Source: Climacteris rufus (lineage: Eukaryota; Chordata; Aves; Passeriformes; Climacteridae). Taken from it: 64,000 nt of DNA. This document shows, piece by piece, positions 36,855 to 47,500 of this stretch. The notes under the pieces are model-generated. The model saw only the letters and a program-made list of their open reading frames with translations. It made no database searches and was not told where the DNA came from. Each line of letters opens with the position of its first letter. Position 1 is the stretch's first letter. Both the position numbers and the translations under genes were made by a program. The stretch lies in assembly GCA_013398175.1 (NCBI GenBank), contig VZRZ01001959.1, forward strand, positions 1 through 64,000. Reading direction: 5' to 3'.

Positions 36855-37566
36855 GCTGAGTTGCATCTGGGCGGGGCCAGCGGTTGATCCCGCTTTTCCT
36901 CCTGCTCACCTGCCGGGGTGGCCAGCCCGGGGCGGGGCCCTGGGGCCTGCGCGCCGGTGCCGCATCTCCCCATCCACACTTCTGGGATTGTGTGGCAGCC
37001 ATTTCTCCATGCCTGCCATGGGGGGGGGGCTGGGCCCAAAGCCGTCGGACAGGTGGGGCCAGCTCCTGTCCCCCATGCCGAGGCAGCTGGATGACGTCAC
37101 GCCCTGGACAACAGCCCAGAGCCGCAGGGCCGCCCTGTGCGTGGTGGGAGGCGGTCCCTGCCTGAAAGGGCAGCCCACTGGTTGGTTCCTTGTGGCGGAC
37201 CCCCACATGATTGGCCAATACCCCTGTCAGTCATTCCAATCCTCCACAGCCACTGGCTCTCTCCCTACTCCCTTCCCCTCACTTCCCTGATATAACAGCC
37301 GGCCCCCACCGGCTGCCTTTGTCTTTGTCCACTCCCACATGCAACTCCAGGAATAAATCAGCTGGACTTAAGTGGCAAAGAACCCTTCTTGTCTCTTTAT
37401 TTCTGCTGCTTTAATTAAACCGTGTACGTGGTCTTTGCAAACACCAACACGGAAAATGAAAGCAGCCGCAATCCCGAGGGGACTGGGAGAGGCTAAAATC
37501 GCTTCTCTCAGGTCACGTGACTGTTGCCGGAGGCTTCTGAGTTACCCACGCTTTTACCCGCAGCAG
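36855..37566 (+). mobile_element. Solo LTR, ERV family 2, copy 2, with 6-bp TSD
   Basis: A 712-bp GC-rich block flanked by exact 6-bp repeats TAATTT (36849-36854 and 37567-37572). It is homologous end to end with 13748-14457. It carries a GGGCGGGGCC GC box near its 5' end, GATTGGCCAATA (CCAAT, both orientations) at 37209-37220, a TATAA at 37291-37295, AATAAA at 37352-37357 and U5 ending CCGCAGCAG. This copy keeps the CCAAT and TATA boxes better than copy 1, so it is closer to the family's ancestral promoter. The overlapping open frames of up to 145 codons at 36805-37290 on both strands are GC-driven artefacts. Confidence 0.9.
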
Positions 37567-37572
37567 TAATTT

Positions 37573-38120
37573 ATTCATGATACTGCATTCAAACGTGTTT
37601 ACTATTCCTAGCATATCATTCCATTTGGGAATATGCATGTCTTCCTGTTATTAATATACAGTTTTGGAATTCTTCTTAACAACATGTTTTTTTATTAAGT
37701 AACAGAATAATTTACCAGAAGTCAATGAATGACAAAGACCCCTCTAATCTATGCCCTTCTCTGCCTTACAGATATTTTAAAATTCAGTTGCTTGGGTGGA
37801 TGGATGTCATACACTTCACAGTTACACTTGCTATACCACTAGTAGTACATAATAATTAAATAATGCTGAGTAAGAAATAGCTTAATGAACAGAGTAAAAA
37901 ATGTAAAAAACTGAGAAAGGCTTCTTTGAGTTGGTTCATCCAAAGCAAAGACCTATGGTGAACTGTACTCACTTAATATCCAGTTATGGAGTATTTTAGT
38001 TAGTATTGTAGCTATTGGCATAACAGAGTGATGAGCAATTCAGAGGAACCAGTCTGCTAGTGTATGAGCACTGGTGGGTTGCCTAAACCAAATATACTCC
38101 TAGTTTTTTCCTTCCTGCTT
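37573..38120. other. AT-rich spacer, no gene seen
   Basis: No repeat or coding signal between the family 2 LTR and the next CR1. Confidence 0.55.
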
Positions 38121-38682
38121 CTCATAGAATCATGGAAGGCCCTGAGTTGTAAGGAACATCTAAGATCATCTAGTTTCAACACCACTGCCATGGGCAGGGA
38201 CACCTTTCACTGGACCAGGTTGCTCAGAGCCACATCTGATCTGGCCGTGAACAAGTCCAGGGATGGGGCATCCACAACTTCTCTGGGCAACCTGTTCAGT
38301 GCCTCAACAACCTCACAGTAAAGAATTTCTTCGTAATCTCAAATCTAAACCTATTGTCTTTCAGTTTCCTGTTTTCAAGCCATTCCTCCTTGTCCTGTCA
38401 CTACATACCCTTGTAAAAAGTCACTCTCCATCTTTCTTGTAGGCTCCTTTTTGGTGCTGGAAGGCCACCATTAGGTCACTACAAAGCCTTTTCTCCTCCA
38501 GAGTGAACAATCCCGACTCTCAGCTTTTCTTCATGGAAGAGGTGTTCTGTACCTCTGATCATTTTAGTGGCCTCCTCTGGACTCGCTCCAACAGGTCCAT
38601 GTCCTTCCTGTGCTGGGGACCCCAGAGCTGAATGCAGTGCTCAAGATGGGGTCTCACCAGAGCAGAGTAGAGGAGCAGAATT
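38121..38682 (-). mobile_element. CR1 LINE, 3' part, reverse orientation
   Basis: Starts CTCATAGAATCATGGAAGG and follows the reversed CR1 3' region: CCATGGGCAGGGACACCTTT, CCAGGTTGCTCAGAGCC, CTCTGGGCAACCTGTTCAG, AAAGAATTTCTTCGTAATC, CATTCCTCCTTGTCCTGTCA, CTCCTCTGGACTCGCTCCAA, CTGTGCTGGGGACCCCAGAG and TCTCACCAGAGCAGAGTAGA. About 560 bp, the best preserved of the reverse-strand CR1 copies here. The ORF2 tail it encodes on the minus strand is interrupted. Confidence 0.93.
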
Positions 38683-39592
38683 ATTTTGAATTATTGCGAC
38701 TATATAACATCACTTACTAAGCCATTCTTAATGGATTGGAAAGTGATCATTTCTGAAGCCTTAAAACCAAAGCCAAACAAACAGAACTAATTTTACTTCT
38801 TAAAACCAGCCAGTCTTTTCTTGCATTTTCTAGTTAATTAAAAAGACTGATTAATCATAAGAAAGGAATTCCTGTTCTTCTGACTTTAAATGTTTCAACT
38901 TTCTAATAAAGAATTGAAGTAAGAAAGCACTTTTCTGAGATTTTTTTTCCTTCTCTTTGCCTTCAACATCTTTTCATAGACATAGAAGGAAGCTGTCCCT
39001 GTTCCAAGTGCCAGTTAATGCAAAAGGAACAAGGTCCATTTCTTCACCAGAGTATCTATTCTATTGAAGTTCCTAGAGGAATTGTCAGGAAAAATGAGCC
39101 TACAGACTTGTAAGAAAAAATTGCTTCTTCCAGGAAGGAGGATAAATTGTTCTTCACATTGGCTAAAGATTTCAATGCAGTATGTGCATTCAAAAATTTC
39201 ACAGAAATTTTTGAAACAGGGAGATTCCTGTATCTGAGTTATGGTCCCATGGAATTACTGAACATATCACTACAGTTTCAAACAGCATATCTTTAGGAAC
39301 TTTTCTGGCAAGACAACCTTTAACCTTCATCTGTGCAGGGCTTATGCATTTCTATTTTTCTCTCACAGTGTCTCGGTTTTGAAAGACAGGTGTCTGCTAA
39401 GAGAGGTTGAACCATCCCTTAGGACAGAGAATGTGATTTTCCCCTCCCTCCGAAATATTTAATTTTGAAATCAAGGGCTTTCAGGCAAAGATACGGGAAA
39501 AGGAATTACAGTTCTTGACTAGTATTTATAAACAAGTAATAACAATAATAACAACCATGAATAGAACCAGAAACTAATAGCAGATAACTTTC
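38683..39592. other. AT-rich DNA, no gene seen
   Basis: No recognisable gene or repeat upstream of the CpG-rich block. Confidence 0.5.
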
Positions 39593-40290
39593 CCGCGCGG
39601 TGTAATCAGGGTCGAAAATTAAAATCAGCAGGGGGCGCTGTTGAGCTCCTGGTCGGGCAGGGTGGTTGCGATACTCCCGAGCAGTTGCAGGTGGCGCTGT
39701 GGCGCAGGGTCAGGTCAGCCTCACGTAGCTGGCAATGGCGGACAGGCTGAAGAGCAGCCAGGCAGCTCAGAGCGGCAAAAACAGGGCGGCAGGGGCAGGA
39801 GCCGGCTCTCTCCCTCTTTTTTTCCCGGCTAGCTGCTAGGTGGCAAGGACTTCTGCAGTTACAACTGACGCTGCGGTCCCAGGCGGCAGAGGGGGGCAGG
39901 CAGCAGAGGCAACCGGACTCTCCAGCAGATGCTGCAGTCTCGTGCGGCAAGGGGGAGGAGGGGGGGGAACAGGCGGCAGAGAGGGGCAGGCAGCAAAGGC
40001 AGCCGGACTCTCCCGGTAACTACTGCGAGAAAATGCAGCCTGGGGAAACATGCTCTTCCCAGTGGAGAAAAAAGTTGAATCAAAGCTCACCCAGCCAAGA
40101 GAAAGAAAACAGGGCACAGTTGGATTTCCTCTGGTCGCAGCCAAAAGCAAGAGAGCAGCCTCTCCTCTCCCCTTGTCCGACAAGAGTGAGTGCCTGTCCT
40201 CACGGCCAGCTCGGCTCTTCCCTTATCTGCCCCCGCCCAAGCACACCCTTTGTCTCCCACAAAAGAGTTGATAGCCCCATATCACCCAGT
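39593..40290. other. CpG-rich block of unresolved identity (LTR/ERV leader or CpG-island promoter)
   Basis: Composition switches abruptly from AT-rich to GC- and CpG-rich at CCCGCGCGGTGTAATCAGGG (39592-) and fades near 40200-40290. Two imperfect copies of a 90-bp unit beginning AGGCGGCAGAG lie at 39881 and 39971. Unlike the other GC-rich blocks I found no AATAAA-type signal in a fitting place, no second copy in the window and no target-site duplication, so LTR status is unproven. An RFX X-box-like GTTGCTTAGTAAC lies at its right edge (40296-40308) and a splice-donor-like GTGAGTGCC at 40186. Open frames on both strands up to 115 codons look GC-driven. It could be an unrecognised LTR, an ERV leader or a real CpG-island promoter. 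Confidence 0.5.
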
Positions 40291-40295
40291 CATTT

Positions 40296-40308
40296 GTTGC
40301 TTAGTAAC
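40296..40308. promoter_or_regulatory. RFX X-box-like motif
   Basis: GTTGCTTAGTAAC fits the X-box pattern of two half sites, GTTGC- and -GTAAC, bound by RFX factors. It is the edge feature of the CpG-rich block. Single motif matches are common by chance, so function is only suggested by context. Confidence 0.3.
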
Positions 40309-42154
40309 AGTGATGGAAAAAAAATTCCAAGGCATCCCCGAACCTCTGACACACAGGTTTTCTGTCTCTGATGAAGCTGAACAATTTTAATATTGGGAAA
40401 ACTGACCTGTGAAACACTGTGAATTATGCAGTGTTTGAAGCAGTGTAAAACAGTTATTTTTGTAAAAAGGAGGAGGATATTGAGGTAATCATCTGTTCAG
40501 CTCTATTAAGCTTCTATTTTCATTCACTTTAGCTTACCAAAGATTTTGTTGCTAAAAATACAGTTAATGACAATCACCATGGTTTCATAGAAAAGAGGTC
40601 TTTTCAAATATATGTGTTACCTTTTTAAACAAAATTATAGGTCCACTTAGAAAGGCTGCTGGAATCATAGTGCATACCTCAATTCTTTATCACATGGTAT
40701 GTTGATTTGAGAGCTTGCATTGTAAGAAATGACGTAACTACACATCAAACAGAAAATTACTCAGAGATCTTATAAAGTAAGTGGCTAGACATTCCCTAGT
40801 GGGACATATTTCTAGCAGATATTCCTTGGTTTGATTCAGTTGCAAATCTGTATCAACAGTCTTGTAGGTCCACAAAAACAAAACAAAGGCTAGAAGACAA
40901 GTCTCACAAGTTAGAGAGTTCAATGTATTAAAGAGGAAACTCAATATATTAACACTGTATTAGCAATGTATTAAAGAGGAAACTGAGATATGAATTGTCT
41001 GATATGTACTCACAGTTCGAAGAAAGAGTTGAGAGGAGATTTTCAACCTTGAAGAAAACCAATAACAAGATTCAGTGAATGAATACAGAAGTTAGATTCA
41101 GTGTTGGAAGTAAATACTCTGGGGTAATTAAAGATTAGAACATTAACTATGAGAAAATCTGCAAGCCCACTTACATAGGGGGTGTGGCAAGATGATCACA
41201 GTGACACATTATGGCGTTGAAATCTACGTGGGTGTAGATCTTCTGATGAAATGCACCATAAAAATTGCTATTTTCAGAATTTATTGCATGTGGCATATTA
41301 TTTATTATATGTAAGAACTACAATGAATTTCTTAATAGCAACATTTATTTGAGGTTAAAGAGAGACATCTATGTAATGTCCTACACATATTAAATATTCT
41401 ATCTGTAATACTTACAAATATTTTTTAACCTTCTCCTTCCACTTCCTTTTTGGTGCCCCACACCAGTAATGCTGATATTTCTATGCTTCAGGTTACATAA
41501 TGTTTTCTGACTTTATTTCTGAGTTTATCCAGCTTTTCTATATGATATGGTTTGTATTATAATGGTTGTCAAAGATTGGAACATACTACAGAACTTCAAT
41601 TCTTTCCTAAATAGGAAGAGAGATGCATGATGCAAGCAATGGATATAGGCTTGTCTGCCACTCCTAAAAGTGCACTTTTAGGCCACTGCCTTCAAAGTAT
41701 CAGTTTGAGGCATAGTCACTCCATTCTGCGTTACTCTTTCTCAAGGCGATTGGTCTACCAGTTAAATCTCCTGGCATGTAAGTACATGTCTTAGATTGAG
41801 TAGTGTGTGAGTGAGAGAGACTCCTTCAGACCCTCCTGAAACTCTCCCAAGAACACATTATAGTGGACAAGCTATTTTTAATTTGTGGCCTTTTCATTAC
41901 CTAGTATAGATCCCAGAGAAGAATCTATCATTTGAGCACATCATCTTCCGGTGACACACATATTTTCATCTTTTTTCTGATCCTGTCCAGAATCAAGACA
42001 CCTCTCCTGTGTATGTGTCCTTTGACTGCCTTGAATTCTGACTGGCTTGGCTCTGAGCTGATTTAATGGGTGTCAGCTGCCAGAATATCCTCAGGTTTTC
42101 ATTTGTTTTTGAAAACTTATGATGTTTCTGATACATTTAGAAAACACAACAGAA
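40309..42154. other. AT-rich DNA, no gene seen
   Basis: Contains a spaced direct repeat: CAATGTATTAAAGAGGAAAC at 40921-40940 and again at 40964-40983. No gene or interspersed repeat recognised. Confidence 0.5.
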
Positions 42155-42160
42155 AGCACA

Positions 42161-42864
42161 TTGCCATGGCTGTGTGGGTTCAAATGCTGCAGAGAGCCCA
42201 CCACGTGTGCTGGAAAGCCACACCTGCGTGGTGCTGCCCTCAGCTCCTCTTCACAGGAACACGGCGAGCCTGAAGTGAGCGCACTGGAACGGTGTCTGCA
42301 CACCATGTGGAATAAGCACAGCAAAGACAAAGAGATGTTTAGGAGGGGCCTCCTCTGCACTGCAGTCCAGGTTTAATGCGAACACGTACAGAAGGAAAAA
42401 AAGGTGCGCACGCAGACGTGCGATGCACTTTTAAGATCTAGGGAACGGAAGCAGAGCATTGACCTGAGCCAACCACCGAGAGAACGGGCGGGATGCGGCT
42501 TGAGTGACAGGTCACCAGCCCAGCGAGACCATGGTCCACCAGCATATGATCCCCAGAGCCAGTGGCTCCTAGGTATGTGTGGGGACGCTGGGACTCTCCA
42601 CCGCATCCACCGGAGAGGGACAGCCTGGGCAGCGCCAAGACGGCAGCCACCCTAGCTGTCCCGGCACAGACCAGGGCCCTGCGCTGCCGTCTCCACTGGA
42701 GCGTGGCAGCTTGGGCTCCATTCCAGCAGGAGTGGCCCCAGTGTGGGGCAGGCCTGCCTGCCCGGGCAGCTGAGCTCGGGCGGCACAGCCCAGACATGGG
42801 GCCCCCTCGCCCAAGCCGGCAGGGGCTGCCCCACGGGACTGTGCCACAGCAGCGGTGCTTCAAC
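42161..42864 (-). mobile_element. Solo LTR, ERV family 1, copy B, with 6-bp TSD
   Basis: A 704-bp GC-rich block flanked by exact AGCACA repeats (42155-42160 and 42865-42870). It reads as an LTR on the minus strand, starting GTTGAAGCACC, with a GC box/CCAAT-like promoter region near 42470-42500, an ATTAAA signal (plus TTTAAT, 42372-42377) and U5 ending CCATGGCAA. Copies A (1-588) and C (43977-44588) are homologous. The 6-bp duplication suggests ERVK-type integrase. No retroviral interior is attached, so it is a solo LTR. The open frames at 42373-42882 (up to 143 codons, both strands) are not genes. Confidence 0.9.
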
Positions 42865-42870
42865 AGCACA

Positions 42871-43970
42871 TAGCATTTCCAAAACTAGTGGACACCCTTA
42901 TGTAAGTTTTTCTGCTGTGCATACTGCATGTACATACAATGACATAGGATGCATTATTGCTCAGTGCTCTGCATCCTTTACACTTTGAAGGATTTCTTGC
43001 CTGTTTTTATTTGTTAAGAACCAAAAGCAAACAACATTACAGAATAAAACCTTTTGTTTAATAACTGTAATCCACTTACAAGGAAAGACAAAGTAATTCC
43101 CTAAAAATATCTCTAGAAAAAAATTAGATATGAAACAGAAGAAACAGTATCTCCTAGCTTATAATCTTACAAATGAAAGCACAGAGACATATTTAGATTC
43201 TCAGGAGAATAGTAATTGTCAGTAGAAATTTAATATCAGGATTTTTAATTATGGAGTTTTTATGAAGATACTGCTCTGCACTGCTGATAATTTCTTACCT
43301 ACTTACGTTGCACAGAATATGCAAAAAACATAGGACAAACTGCTGTTTCAGTAAATGTAATTGATGTGTATGAAAAGCATGTTTCTGCAACCACAGTATT
43401 TGAATGATTCCTTTGGAGGCTGCCAGAAAATGAGCTGCAACAGGAAAACTTTGTGTAAGGGCACTGGGACTGGTATGTCAGATGCATGAGCTCTGCAGAA
43501 AAGACAGTAGTGCAAAGAGATGTTCATCTGGATCTGAATTTACAGTGACAAAGAAACATTAAGATAGCCTGCTTTTTATAAAGAACTGTTTTCACAATGG
43601 CAGCATTACTTTTCTCAAAGATGGTAACTTTTTCTTTGGGGATAAAAAAAATAATTGCTGATGTATTTCATGTATCCTGAGTGTTTCCTAACTACTGGAA
43701 AAGCAGTTTTCCTTCTCGTGTGTTCTCAACCAATGCCCTGCATTGACATATATTACGTGTTGCTGTTTTTACTGAAGTGCGGGATTTGCAAACATTGGTA
43801 GGAAAAATCGCATTTGGGAGAACATAGCATCTCTCTACTATATTGATCAGAAAACAATCTGCCCTTCTCCAGATCCTCTCTGAACTGCTGCAAGTCTGAG
43901 TCCCTTGTGCTAGGTTTTATGACTGGACCCTTGGACAAATGCCATAGGTACCTCCATACAACTGCAAGTA
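42871..43970. other. Unique 1.1-kb spacer between two family 1 LTRs
   Basis: AT-rich, no gag/pol/env similarity noticed and no primer-binding site or polypurine tract next to either LTR. Ordinary host DNA rather than proviral interior, as the distinct target-site duplications of the two LTRs also indicate. Confidence 0.65.
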
Positions 43971-43976
43971 GGCCAA

Positions 43977-44588
43977 TTGCTACGGCTGTGTGGATTCAAA
44001 AGGCTGCAGGGAGCCCACCACGTGAACTGGAAAGTCACACCCGCGGGGCCCTTCCCTCAGTCCCTCTTCGCAGGGATGTGGCGAGCCTGAGAGCGGGTGC
44101 ACTGAAGTAGTGTCTCCACACCACGTGGAATGAGCACAGCGGAGACAAAGAGATATAAAGGAGGGGCTTCCTCCATACAGCAGTCCAGGTTTAATGCGCA
44201 CACGTACAGAAGGAAAAAAGTGCACACACGAATGTGCAATGCACTTTTAAGATCGAGGGAGAAAGGCAAAACGTTGACCAGAGCCAATCACCAAGAGAAC
44301 GGGCAGGATGCGGCTTGAGTGACAGGTCACCAGCCCAGCAAGACCATGGTCCGCCAGCACGTGACCCCCGGAACCGGCATCTCCTAAGTATGTGTGGGGA
44401 CACCAGGATCCTCTGCCGCCACATCCATTGGAGAGGGACAACCTGGGCAGCGCTGAGGCAGCAGCCGCCTGAGCTGTCCCGGCATAGACCAGGGCTCCGT
44501 GCTGCCATCTCCACGAGAGCGCAGCTCGGGCTGTGCCCCAGCAGGAGTGGCCCCAGTGCGGGGCGCCCCGCATCAAGGGTACCGCACC
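43977..44588 (-). mobile_element. Solo LTR, ERV family 1, copy C, with probable 6-bp TSD
   Basis: Homologous to copy B from TTGCTACGGCTGTGTGG (43977) through the ATTAAA signal (plus TTTAAT, 44190-44195), the CCAAT (44284-44288) and most of U3. It is about 90 bp shorter: after GTGGCCCCAGTGCGGGGC the first part of U3 is missing or replaced, and the minus strand starts GGTGCGGTACC. Flanks GGCCAA (43971-43976) and AGCCAA (44589-44594) match at five of six positions, supporting both ends as real insertion boundaries. Frames of 117-166 codons here are artefacts. Confidence 0.85.
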
Positions 44589-44594
44589 AGCCAA

Positions 44595-47500
44595 TATCAT
44601 TGTCCATCACAGAGAAGAACTGAGTGTAGCCAGAACTAGGAGGATGTAGGTAGGGAATTAACACCAGGCAACAGCACTTCTTGACTGGCAATTACAACTT
44701 GTGCAATGTAGTTCCTGTACAAGAGCTCACATGCCTTGGAGTGTGTAACCATGAAACCACAGAAAAGGGTTCTGTGGAAATATTTGGAAATACCCACCAA
44801 AACCCATAAACATCTGTGATTTTATTTTAAAAACATTTTTCAAGAAAAATTATGTTTCTTACAGAAGAGTAAATGCTTTTTTATACAAATGAGAATAGAG
44901 TACTGTTGTAATAACATCATATGCAAATATTTTATTAACCTGGAAACATTTCAGTATAGTTCTCTCCTGGATGTAATATTGCAGTTCAACTCCATTTTCA
45001 GTACTCTCAGAGGATTTGATTATTCAAGAGAACAGGCATTTTCTCATCCTGATTCTTTTTAATAGGAGTTAAGAGTACTTAGAACTTTCCACAACCAAGT
45101 GATTTAGAAACACTCGAGATCTCAGGACTGATTTACTCTATATGACATTCACTTTTATAGCCATAGAACTGAATATTCTAAAATGCACTGATTCTCTTCC
45201 CAGTGTTTACTAGATACACCAGGAAGATAAGCACCATGGAGAGACAATATCTTTTTAGATAAAAATTGTAGTAACACAGAAAGAAATGGATATAAATTCC
45301 CTAAATAAATGTAGGTTGGAAATTAAAAGAAAGTCATTAAACCATAGAGGGCATGGTGCAAGTATGATCTGATGTAACAAAAGAAGTAAGACATTTTTAG
45401 ATGAAACCTTCATCTTTATAAAGCTTATTATAATCTATAGGTACTTACAACAACTGGAATTGAAGCCAGTGACCCAGAAATCTCCTTGTCTGAGTTCGTT
45501 TCAGTCCCACAGAAATTTCTAAAATGTTCTCAAGAGAAAAGTAGTCTTATTGTGTTTCAAGTGATGCTGCTTATGCCAATGAAGAACAATCAATTTTCCT
45601 TACTAGAAAATTTTGAATAATTACATCTTTGTTCAAATCTGTATTCCACTTCTTTTGTTCCTTCTGGTTTATGCAGTCTACAAAAGTTCAATCACAAATA
45701 CTTGTGGTGTTTCAGCTCATGCTTAAAGGTATATGAAATGTTGAAGATCAGTCTCCTTGTCTTTGTGCAATTCAATTGTTTTCTATCTTTTTTCTCTTAA
45801 TATGGCATAACAGATACAAAAAATATCCATTTTATATATTTAAATCAGTTATTCAAAATATATTTCCATAAAATAAAATGAAAGCACTGGATATTTCATA
45901 GCCTGACAATCATAAATGAAGCATTTTGCTATGAATTTCTGTTACTAAGTACTGAAAGTCCAATTAATTGCAGCTTAAGCTAGATGACCTCCTTATGTTG
46001 AGTAATATGGCTTTAGGTGTACTGAAGTATTTTCTTTTTGTTTTTACTGTTCTACTTATCTTTCTCCTTTTCATGTTTTGTTTCTGAAGGAATATGATAG
46101 TGAAAAAATGTGTAACATAAAAAAAAATCTGTAGCAAAAGAAGTCCCAAGTGTACAATGGAGATATGGAGATATAGAGTAAAATCAAAAATAGATGCCAG
46201 CAGTGTGAGAGAAAGGTCTTTATCTGTCTACCAGTAACATTCAGGCTGAAGTCTTCCCTGAGGCTGTGTAGGAGTCTTGAACCTTGGTTTTTAGTGTACA
46301 GATGCACAGTCTTTATTAGCAACTGTTCTCACTAGATCTAGTCTGTCATAGAAAACACTCAAACAGTCACGGATTTGGAAAATGCCAGGCATTACAACTA
46401 GATGTGCAAATTTCTCTGTTGCAATGGAAATGGCAGGGACTTGCTCTTGTGTACACTACATTAATATTTTAAAACTACTGGCTGTTTTCGGGTGGAGTAT
46501 TTTGTTTTTCCCATGAAAATTTAAAGAAAAAATATTGCTGCATAGTTAGCATGGAATGAATATCAATTCTGGATATCTTGAAATATCAGCTGTAGAAGTC
46601 TAAAAGTTTGCATGAAACAATCTCTCCAAGGAAATTGCTCTGCAAAGTATTCAGCATAATTTCTCAGAACTTTAGGTAATGCAATGTTGATTTGTACATA
46701 CATAAACCACAAATTTAAAATAGCAACATGTATAAAATTTCATTTAATTGCTTGCCAATTATCACGGTAGAAAATTTCTCTTCAGAAAACTGACTGCAAA
46801 AGATCAAATGTAAGTAAGAATAATGACAGGAATCAGGAGACAACAATATTTTACATATAGACACTTTCTTAGTTTATCTTCTTAAATTTCTCTTTAAAAA
46901 GCTGCACTAACAGGCAGATGACAGAAGAAATTGCTGTTTGATGAAGAAGATTGACTCTGTTTGTTGTAAACTCATATTTAAAAAGAAACTTGTTCATGAC
47001 GGTTAAGAATGAATACAAAACAATATAAAGTTCCTAAGAAGTTGGAAAACTGATAAAAGTCAGTAAAGTATTATAAAACTACTGGGAACATAAAAAAATA
47101 GTTTTAAAGATAATATTCCTAAAATAAATTATAAAATTAGAGAAATATTTGGAGCAAAATATCGTAATTAAAGTAGAAAATAAAAATATTAACTATGAAT
47201 AATCTGAATTTTTAACTATTTCAAATATAGTAAAATACCAAAAATTGAAAACTTGTTAGAAGTAAATCTGCATCTTTAATAATTAAGAGAAATAATTTGT
47301 ATTCAAAAATCTGAATTCACTGGATCAACAAATCAGTCTGTGACAATGGAGGGTCCTCAAGCTGCTTGAAACTACTGTAGACAGAAGGAAATTTTGGTAT
47401 GGGGAGACATACATGTGACTCTTTTATAGTGTGGAACGTTTTTGGGTAAAGCATTTTACTTCCCAGAAGTATCAACTTGGGATATTACTTTTGGTTAAGA

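Noticed and set aside
36805..37290. Overlapping 137- and 145-codon frames
   Set aside because: They sit on opposite strands inside a solo LTR and are compositional artefacts.
39606..40371. Several frames of 112-115 codons on both strands in the CpG-rich block
   Set aside because: Antiparallel overlapping frames in GC-rich repeats, without domains. I kept the block itself as a finding but not as coding.
42438..42869. 143-codon minus-strand frame
   Set aside because: Lies inside family 1 LTR copy B and is not shared in frame with copies A and C.
42161..44588. A 2.4-kb provirus with two LTRs
   Set aside because: Each LTR has its own target-site duplication and the DNA between shows no PBS, PPT or retroviral coding.
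44191..44691. 166-codon minus-strand frame
   Set aside because: Crosses the LTR/host boundary at 44588, so it cannot be a retroviral or cellular gene.
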